From: Gigaspora rosea
Taxonomy: Eukaryota > Glomeromycota > Glomeromycetes > Diversisporales > Gigasporaceae
Reading direction: 5' to 3'
NCBI GenBank assembly: GCA_003550325.1
Contig: QKWP01000048.1
Location: forward strand, 1 to 64,000
DNA: 64,000 nt
Made by a program: the position numbers and the translations under genes. Below, one piece after another: positions 57,050 to 64,000 of this stretch. Positions within the stretch are counted from its first letter, which is position 1. The number at the start of each line of letters is the position of its first letter. The notes beneath the pieces are model-generated. The model made no database searches and was not told the origin of the DNA. It was given only the letters and a program-made list of their open reading frames with translations.

Positions 57050-57640
57050 ATCCACCAACCTAGACATCGAAAGCGTGCCCCTCCTAACCCTCGTGTATGT
57101 GGAAATTGTGGATCACCTGAACATTTCTTTGCCAACTGTCCTACTAACCGTTGTAATCGTTGTCGACAAGATGGACATATTGCTGTCCACTGCTCACATC
57201 ATGTACCAAAGTGGACCTCTTGCCATACTTGCAATAGTAATGACCATTTGTACTAAACTGTCCTAAGAATATTTGTCATACTTGTAGAGCAACTAGACAT
57301 ATTGCTGTTGACTGTTCTTTTGGAGCCCTTAAGGAGCAGAATCGAATCTGCCAATGTAGAAGTAATCCTGATGATATTGAAGCCCGTCGAATGTATAACT
57401 TTAGTGCAAGCCGTACTTACTACTGCTGTTACTACAAGAAACCAAATAGACCAGAAGACCTACAAGTTCTTAACAATCAATTTGTTTGCCGAGGGTGTGT
57501 CTCTGACTACTATTATGAACTCCCTCCTGATGACTCTCAATGTATATATTATGATAGTCGTGGAGAAGGACGTGGAACCCTCATCCAATATAAAATCTGT
57601 AAAGAAGCCAGACCTACCAATAAAATGCATAACTTATAAA
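57050..57640 (+). pseudogene. Gypsy element: extra zinc-knuckle and cysteine-rich block between protease and RT
   Basis: CGNCGSPEHFFANC (about 57100) is followed by CNRCRQDGHIAVHC and further knuckle-like CxxC ... H ... C motifs to about 57315. A Cys- and Tyr-rich segment comes next (CCYYKK ... CRGCVSDYYYELPPDDSQC, 57420-57545). Such a block is not part of the standard gypsy order, where the knuckle sits only at the gag end. The region is broken. Confidence 0.7.
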
Positions 57641-57649
57641 GCCTCGAAC

Positions 57650-58520
57650 AAGCCCTTTGGTTTTGTGACCTTGAACACCTCTATGCTTATAAAGCAGAAC
57701 AGGATGTTGTTTACAATTCAAATTATAATTTGTGGGCCAGAATCAGACATTACACTGAATCCAACAGAAGTGCTGGATCTCAGTATGAAATGAACCAGAC
57801 CCGTATCTTTCGACTTGCAAAGATTTTCTTACAAAAATTAGACCAAGGCCTAACTGAAGCCTTAGAACCTTTAATGACTGATTGCATTAATCAACTTTGG
57901 AGTCAGGAAGAAATGCAATTAGTATTCGTGCTGAACATGGTATATTAGAATAGAATGAAGAATTTCAATTACAACAGACCCTTGAAATTTCCTTCGACAC
58001 TAGCCATCCTGAATTCTGTAAAGAAACTGCTCTTGCTAACCTTAGAAGGAACTTCTTAGACACACCTATTGACCTCTGCAAGGAATGTCTTCATGTTAAA
58101 CACCAGGAAGAAATCGATGAACATGATGGATACTGTACAATATGTGTACCTCCACTACCACCAATATTCGAACCAGAACCAGACACTATACCTCTAAAAC
58201 CTACTCAAAATAACCAAACTATTGTTACTATCGAAGTTTTTGAAACATTACAACAACAAGTTGTCCAACAGAACCAGACCATTGAACAACTTTAACAACA
58301 AGTCCAAAAACTTGAAAATTTAATCAACAATTGCTTCATCTTATTTACCAAGACACCCAGTACCTACAACAAAGAACTGAAACCCTTGCTACCCTGTTCA
58401 CAAATACAAATTTTTAGATAATCCTAGGCATGACAGCAAACTACCTGTTGACTCAGACAACTGTATTAACAGACCTCTTAAACCCCTGAACACTCTATAA
58501 ATTTAATACCTACTCCTGTA
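57650..58520 (+). other. Gypsy element: linker between the Cys-rich block and RT
   Basis: Codon-like sequence with further CxxC words (about 58078 and 58135) and Gln-rich coiled-coil-like stretches near 58245-58320. No known domain recognised. Part of the 53593-63464 fossil. Confidence 0.45.
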
Positions 58521-58526
58521 TATAGT

Positions 58527-59560
58527 ATGAACACCCTTATCCCCTATAAGGAATATACGTTGACACCAATTACTTTATTAAACACAGGTCCTCTTGCTGC
58601 AGACCAAGGACTTAAATTTAGACATTTGCTTGAGAAATTTGCAGACATTTTCGCAACAGACATTAATAAATTAGAAAGAACTGACTTAGTTTTTTATCGT
58701 ATTTTTACAGAAGATGTACCACCCATTCGCTCTAGACCTTATTCTATACCCCAAGTGAACAGACATTTATTAAAGAGGAAATCCAATGAATGATGAAACA
58801 TAAACTTATCTGACCTTCGAATAGTCCCTGGACTTCCCTTGTTGTTCTAGTCAAAAAGAAAAATGGCAAATTACGCTTTTGTATAGATTACCAGAAACTT
58901 AACAATGTTACTAAAAAGAATGCATACCCTCTACCTCGTATTGATGAAATGTTAAATACTCTTGCTGGATCGCATTGGTTTTCCACTTTGGATCTTGCAA
59001 GTAGATATTGGCAAGTAGCTATGCACCCTTATAATAAAGAAAAGACTGCTTTTGTAACTCGCTATAGAACTTATGAGTTCAACGTGATGCCTTTTGAACT
59101 TTGAAATGCACCTGCTACGTTCCAAAGACTAATGGACCGAGTTTATGAAGATATTGCTTGGAAATATGTAGTAGTATACTTGGATGATACTATCGTATAC
59201 TCTCGAACATTCGATGACCACCTGAAACACTTGAATGAAGTGTTTCGAAGAATCAAACAAGCTGGATTGCGACTTAATATCGAGAAATGTAACTTTTGGA
59301 TACAAAGACTACCCTTTTTAGGCCATATAATTGCACTGAGTGGAATAGCCCCTGATCCTACCAAAATTGAAGCTGTACAAAAGATCCAACCACCACAGAA
59401 TATAACCCAACTTCGCTCATTCTTGGGATTAGCTAGATACTATAAACAATTTATCCAAAACTTCTCTGCTGTTGCTAAACTATTGAATCGATTGTTACAA
59501 AAAGATAAACTATACCAATGGACCCATATTCGACAAGAAGCTTTTGATGAACTAAAAGAC
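58527..59560 (+). pseudogene. Gypsy element: reverse transcriptase, broken
   Basis: The RT begins after FADIFATDINKLERTDLV. The fingers have FCIDYQKLNNVT-like residues near 58880, the palm has VVVYLDDTIVYS (about 59166-59200), and the connection has FLGLARYYKQFIQNFS near 59430. The order and spacing are those of Ty3/gypsy RT. Confidence 0.9.
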
Positions 59561-59564
59561 TGAC

Positions 59565-60000
59565 TTACTGCTGCCCCTATATTAGCCTACCCTAATTTCA
59601 GAAAGACCTTTATCTTGGCTATCGATGCTTCTTACTATGGATTTGGTGCTACTCTTAGTCAATTAGACCAAAACCATAAGGAACACCCCATTGCCTATGC
59701 AAGCAAAAGTTTACGAAAAGAAGAAGTAAACTACGGCGCAACTGAACTAGAATGTGCTGCTGTAGTATGGTCAATCAAACATTTTCACAAATATTTAGGC
59801 GCTACCAAGTTCATCCTAGTTACAGACCATTCAGCATTAAAATAGTTACGCACTGCTGAACCTAAAGGAAGGATTGGAAGATGGATTCTTAAACTCCAAC
59901 CTTATAACTTCAAAATCTTTTACAAACCTGGAAGAATCCACTCTAATGTTGATGCTCTATCACGCCTACTGACCCAGACAATTAAATCATCTAAATCATG
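59565..60000 (+). pseudogene. Gypsy element: RNase H region
   Basis: LAIDASYYGFGATLSQ near 59612, then AYASKSLRKEEVNY, ELECAAVVWSIKHF and LVTDHSALK (to 59845) are the standard gypsy RNase H blocks, directly following RT. Confidence 0.88.
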
Positions 60001-60169
60001 AATTTAAACTGATATAACCAACTTTGTGATTACCTAAAATCAGACAAGTTACCAGACGGATTTACAGACTATAAAAAGAAACAATTAACTAACCAGGCTA
60101 GATATTTTGAAATTAGACATAACCTCCTATACAAAAAAAAACTGAAAAGATTCAGAACACCCTTTTCAA

Positions 60170-61285
60170 GTTATTAAATGGACAGAAGTAGAACCAATCC
60201 TATACATGATGCATAAACACCCTACTGCCGGATATTTGGGAACTGATACTATATACAATAAGATAGCTGAACGATATTATTGGAACCAAATATATAGAGA
60301 TATCCAAGAATATATAAAGACTTGTGAGACATCCCAATGAGACTAAAAGGACGCAGAAAAGAACCTCTCTATCCTATCCAAATAGGACGTGCTTTTGAAA
60401 GAATTGGAATTGACCTTGTCGGACCCTTACCAATAACTGCTTAAACCAATTGCTATATTATTGTTGCTACTAACTACCTTACAAGATGGCCAGAAGCAAA
60501 AGCTGTACCGGATGCTGGAGCTAATACTCTCGCTCAATTTATTTTTGAAGAAATTATCTATAGACATGGAACCCCAAAGATTATATTCTCTGACCAAGAA
60601 AGAAACTTTATTAGCAAAACTATACGGATTCTATATAAAAAGTTTCTCATTAAACATAAATTCTCTTCACCATACCACCCACAGACAAATAGAATGGTTG
60701 AAAGACTTAATCAAACATTATATGAATCTCTCGCAAAAGTAAAAGAAACAGATGATTGGGATTTACACATACCTGCTATTCTCTTAGCTTATCGAACAAA
60801 GGGACATGCTACTACTGAATATACTCCATTCCAGTTAGTTTATGGTAGACAAGCCATACTACCTATCGAAGCTCTTATTCCTGTACATTCTAAAGAAAAT
60901 GAAGATACAGAAATTATATACAAGACAGTATATTGCAACGAGCTTACGAGTTAATAGAAAAATTACCAACCATACAAGAAGAAGCCCGAGAAAATACTAG
61001 GAAATCACAAGAAAAACAGAAAATATACTTCAATAAAAAGGTGAAAGAAGAAACCTTTGAAATTGGAGAAAAAGTATGGATACAATGAAAAGAAATAAAA
61101 ATATCTCGCTCTGCTAAATTTGAAGATAAAAGAATTGGACCCTTTATAATTCAAGCGAAATTAAACAATGGCGCTTATAAACTTCGGGATATAAAGGAAA
61201 AACCTTACAGAAATATTATAATAGTGATAGACTTGCTAAATATTATGAAAAACAGACATGGGAACCTATAATTGTAATTGAAAAT
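60170..61285 (+). pseudogene. Gypsy element: integrase, broken
   Basis: An HHCC-type zinc region (HKHPTAGYLGTDTIYNKIAE near 60211) is followed by the catalytic core, with IGIDLVGP near 60400, NYLTRWPEAKAV near 60470, and HPQTNRMVERLNQTLYE near 60680. A C-terminal region with a GPFI block follows near 61138. No chromodomain follows, unlike the 7390-15935 element. Confidence 0.88.
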
Positions 61286-61437
61286 TAGAAATTTCTGGAA
61301 GAAATTTATTGTGAAAGGGAATGACATTTGTGTAAAACTTTGTACACTGCCCTATGAAAATTTTCGTATTACACTAACATTTATATAATCCTATACTCCG
61401 ATTGAAATTTCCCTAAAATATTATTAAAACCCCTAAA

Positions 61438-62126
61438 ATGGAATCTACTACTCTACAACCCAATACTATACTCACTCTTCGAAACTTTCTTTCTATTTGG
61501 AGACAAGACCCTGCTGCCCAATACAATTTAGGAATTTTTAGTCAAAATGTAATTCTATAGGATGACCAAAATTCAGAACAAGTAATTGATGTTACCCCAA
61601 AAGAAGAAACAGAACTCCCTGTCGAACTTAGTGAATTACTATGACCATTTGATGAAGATATAGAAGCCCCTTATCTGAAAAACCAATTTCTAAATCTAAG
61701 GTGATAACCTCATTACTAAAAGACTTGACCCAGACTCTTAACCCTCAAGGGACCACTTGAACAAATCCTTTCCTTCGAGAAACTTGGACTGCACAAGTTG
61801 ATAAAATCCTACAAGACTTATCTAAGTTTAAACAATCTCGCCGAGGACAAAGACAGTCCATTGAAGCTCATTATTACTTAGGAACTATAATAGAGAAACA
61901 GACTGAACATAAAGCCCAAATTAGAGAACAAATTCAGAAAGTAAAAAGAGACCGAAAAACCCAAGACATTTGGAAAGGAGCTCAAAGAATCAAAAAAATC
62001 TTTACAATTTGTCCAAAGGACTTAATGTACCAAATCAATCATCTTTCTGTGACCCAAGTGATTAAATTGAAAGATAAAGTTTATACGGCTCTATTAGAAG
62101 AATTAGAAAAGAAATTTAAGGAGTAA
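61438..62126 (+). pseudogene. Gypsy element: extra coding-like segment 3' of integrase
   Basis: It starts at an ATG (MESTTLQPNTILTLRNFLSI) and is codon-like, charged and Lys/Gln/Glu-rich toward its end, up to the polypurine tract. No transmembrane or signal sequence is evident, so nothing points to an envelope gene. I do not recognise it. Broken. Confidence 0.5.
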
Positions 62127-62148
62127 ATTTTCTTAAGGGGACGGAAAT

Positions 62149-63464
62149 GTTATAGAATGATAGTTTATTATATTATCTTATTATTTTATTATTTCATTTT
62201 TATTATTATATTTTATTATTATATTGTATTATATTATCTTGAGAAGTTAGATACTTAGAATAGTTAATACCACTTATAACGCTTATACCAGCAGGGAGGA
62301 CTTTTGTATTTTTCGGAAATGCACGGGTCTGATCATGAAGCAGTTGACCAATCATAAAACAGTTTTTTATCCACGTGATACACTTTCAATGAAAACAGAT
62401 AGATAATCATTAAACATATTACAATTTCTTTCGTAACTTCGAAGCAAACTAACTCGCATTGTAAATGAATAAAACTATTCACTCAGGCTAAAATATAGCT
62501 TATAAACACAAGAGCTTTATTAAAAGTTTCTTATAACAAGTTACATGCCCTTTATTCCTATTTTTTATACTTCATCTATAATTAACAAAACTATATATAA
62601 AATGAATCAAACGTCTTATAGAGAATACATATAACTTTCAAAAAACAGTCTACACAAATTTATAAATGAAAAAAAACAAGTTAATTATTTGGATAAGAAA
62701 AGAAAAAAGACAAAAAAATGACGTTAAAAGTTTATAAATTAAGCAAAACAATATATTTTTATTACCTTCTGCTATACAGTAGACAATACTTCAACTCTTA
62801 GTATATCTACCTTTTATTGCGTGATTCACCATGATTCATCGTGATTCAACAAAGAGACGCTTGCTAGTAAGGTTTTTTATTAATAAAGTGTTGAATCAAT
62901 TGTTATTTTTTTTAAGTTTGCTTAGATCTGAAAAATTCTGGCTTTACAGTACTACAACGTATAAATACATGTGTAATATCAATCCCAGAAATCATCGGAA
63001 ACAAAAGTCCCTCTGCTGCTTATACCAGTTAGAACGCTTATGTTCCTCTTGTAGATTATAGTGTTTATCATTACAAATCAATGCTTATAATGCTTATTCT
63101 AAAATGTATTTAAAGACACAGAATTTCCCTTAGCCAAACTAGACCAAGATACCCTACTTCTCCTTCTATTTATTATACATCTTGTAATGGGATTTCTTAG
63201 GACTAAAACCTAAGGATAGCCCTTTCTTAGATTATTAATAAAGAAACTATTTATTTTAATAACACCAAGTTTATTATCAAGTAATAATGAAATTGATAAT
63301 TCCTCATTGAATACTATCACGAACTGCCCTTAGAGAAGAGTATAATTTCTTACAGACTAAGGAATTATACCTACCTCTTGGACACCACTATAAACCAATA
63401 AAGGATCCCTGTAGCCGTGTCGTTGTTATAGTAAGGAGTTAAAGAAGGCCTCCCTACTGTAACA
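62149..63464 (+). repeat. 3' LTR of the plus-strand gypsy element, with a 728-bp insertion
   Basis: It matches the 5' LTR throughout. It is lengthened by the MITE 62290-63017 plus a 9-bp duplication; without these it is again 579 bp. Confidence 0.92.
62290..63017. mobile_element. 728-bp MULE-like MITE in the 3' LTR
   Basis: GCTTATACC flanks it on both sides (62281-62289 and 63018-63026). Ends are AGCAGGGAGGACTTTTG and AGCAGAGGGACTTTTG (read inward). A CACGTGAT box and CGGAAATG lie inside. The 5' LTR shows the unoccupied sequence. No transposase; the frame 62831-63061 crosses the boundary and is not a gene. Confidence 0.92.
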
Positions 63465-64000
63465 CTAGTATAATTAATTTAAATGAGTTTTACTAAAATG
63501 CATCTATGGTATTTTACACTATATTACACAAAACTATTAGAAATAGCCAATCAAAATTTAAGGTTAGGCATAATAAAAAATTTTATTTTTTTGTTTATTT
63601 TTTTAAAAAAGCATTCATATTACAAAATTTTGCTTATGAAACCATCTTTGGGGTTCTAATAAAAAAAATTTTTTGCTAAATTTTGTATATACTAATGCCT
63701 TAATAAAATCCTAGGCCTTACCCTAATCCTAAAGTAATTAAAATTTATTTTTTGTTTTATAAAAATTCAATTTTTGTTTTTGTTATGCAGACTTGCAAAT
63801 TTAATTTATCTATGGTGATAAAATACCATAAATATGTTTTATAAGAATTGATTTAAAGTTACTATATATTTGCATTTTTAACTTTTTTATTGCAAAAAAC
63901 TCTATATTATAAACTTAAATAAAAAAAATTTTATTAAAATTAAGAAGTTTGCTATTTATTACTATGGTGATCATCACTGGTAATCAATTTACTAATTCAA
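63465..64000. other. Gene-free AT-rich stretch
   Basis: No gene recognised. The pieces TTAAGGTTAGGCATAATAAA and CCTTACCCTAATCCTAA resemble sequence at 4210-4330 and 38825-38880, suggesting another diverged repeat family. Confidence 0.45.

Larger units (their letters stand above)
53593..63464 (+). mobile_element. Ty3/gypsy LTR retrotransposon, plus strand, broken
   Basis: Two 579-bp LTRs (TGTTATAG ... CTGTAACA) differ by only a few percent by eye, so it is much younger than the chromovirus at 7390-15935. A priming-site candidate TTTGGTGCCTTCTAGCGG follows the 5' LTR, and a polypurine tract AAGGGGACGGAAA precedes the 3' LTR. The order is leader repeats, a 5' coding-like segment, gag with zinc knuckle, protease, a second zinc-knuckle and Cys-rich block, RT, RNase H, integrase without chromodomain, and a 3' extra segment. 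It is broken by many changes (well over ten). The flanks are CTAA and CTAG. Confidence 0.92.

Noticed and set aside
1-64000. tRNA and rRNA genes
   Set aside because: No GGTTCGAATCC-type box with a matching cloverleaf and no rRNA core sequence was seen by eye. A tRNAscan-SE or Rfam run would settle it.

Overview
This window looks like a gene-poor, transposon-packed piece of a fungal nuclear genome, most likely an arbuscular mycorrhizal fungus (Glomeromycotina, Rhizophagus-like). The reasons are a very AT-rich background, an F-box plus ribonuclease-inhibitor-type LRR gene of the kind those genomes carry in large numbers, and transposase, LINE and Ty3/gypsy families typical of them. The organism call is an inference from gene content; no marker gene such as rDNA is present.

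Layout. 1-3000: AT-rich DNA with small duplications. 3034-6630: a decayed pogo/Tigger-type (Tc1/mariner superfamily) transposon with two hAT-type non-autonomous elements nested in its transposase, each with an 8-bp target duplication. 7390-15935: a long-dead minus-strand Ty3/gypsy chromovirus carrying two small MITEs in one LTR, a DDE transposase copy, a third MITE and a solo LTR of another family. 15975-22544: a short TIR element whose middle holds an almost complete 5.9-kb LINE (endonuclease, RT, RNase H) with its own target duplication. 22900-39740: no convincing gene; many MITEs (TA-flanked, 8-bp and 9-bp TSD types), foldbacks, tandem arrays, two copies of a short retroposed sequence, and two blocks repeated in inverted orientation about 7 and 10 kb apart. 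39755-40215: a second solo LTR.

40732-42612 is the only substantial host coding sequence: an F-box/LRR protein with sixteen full 28-residue repeats plus a partial one. Its 3' end is cut by a 185-bp hAT MITE with a perfect 8-bp duplication, and no in-frame ATG is visible at its start. A second, strongly decayed LRR gene lies at 48820-49520. 43600-48700 holds further MITEs, including one whose ends match the 3' end of the pogo transposon. 50270-53590 is a cascade of palindromes. 53593-63464 is a second, plus-strand Ty3/gypsy element with paired 579-bp LTRs, a MULE-type MITE in its 3' LTR, extra zinc-knuckle and cysteine-rich segments between protease and RT, and extra coding-like segments at both ends. 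It is broken in many places.

The main result is a clear stratigraphy of nested insertions. In several cases the unoccupied site survives elsewhere in the window (in the partner LTR, in an inverted copy, or in a sister MITE), so element ends and target duplications can be fixed from this sequence alone. I did not find a convincing new defence, metabolic or regulatory system. The most unusual signals are the 50-53 kb palindrome cascade, a dispersed 130-bp palindrome, LTRs flanked by CTAG, and a LINE in which all seven in-frame stops of a 3.2-kb indel-free frame fit tryptophan positions.
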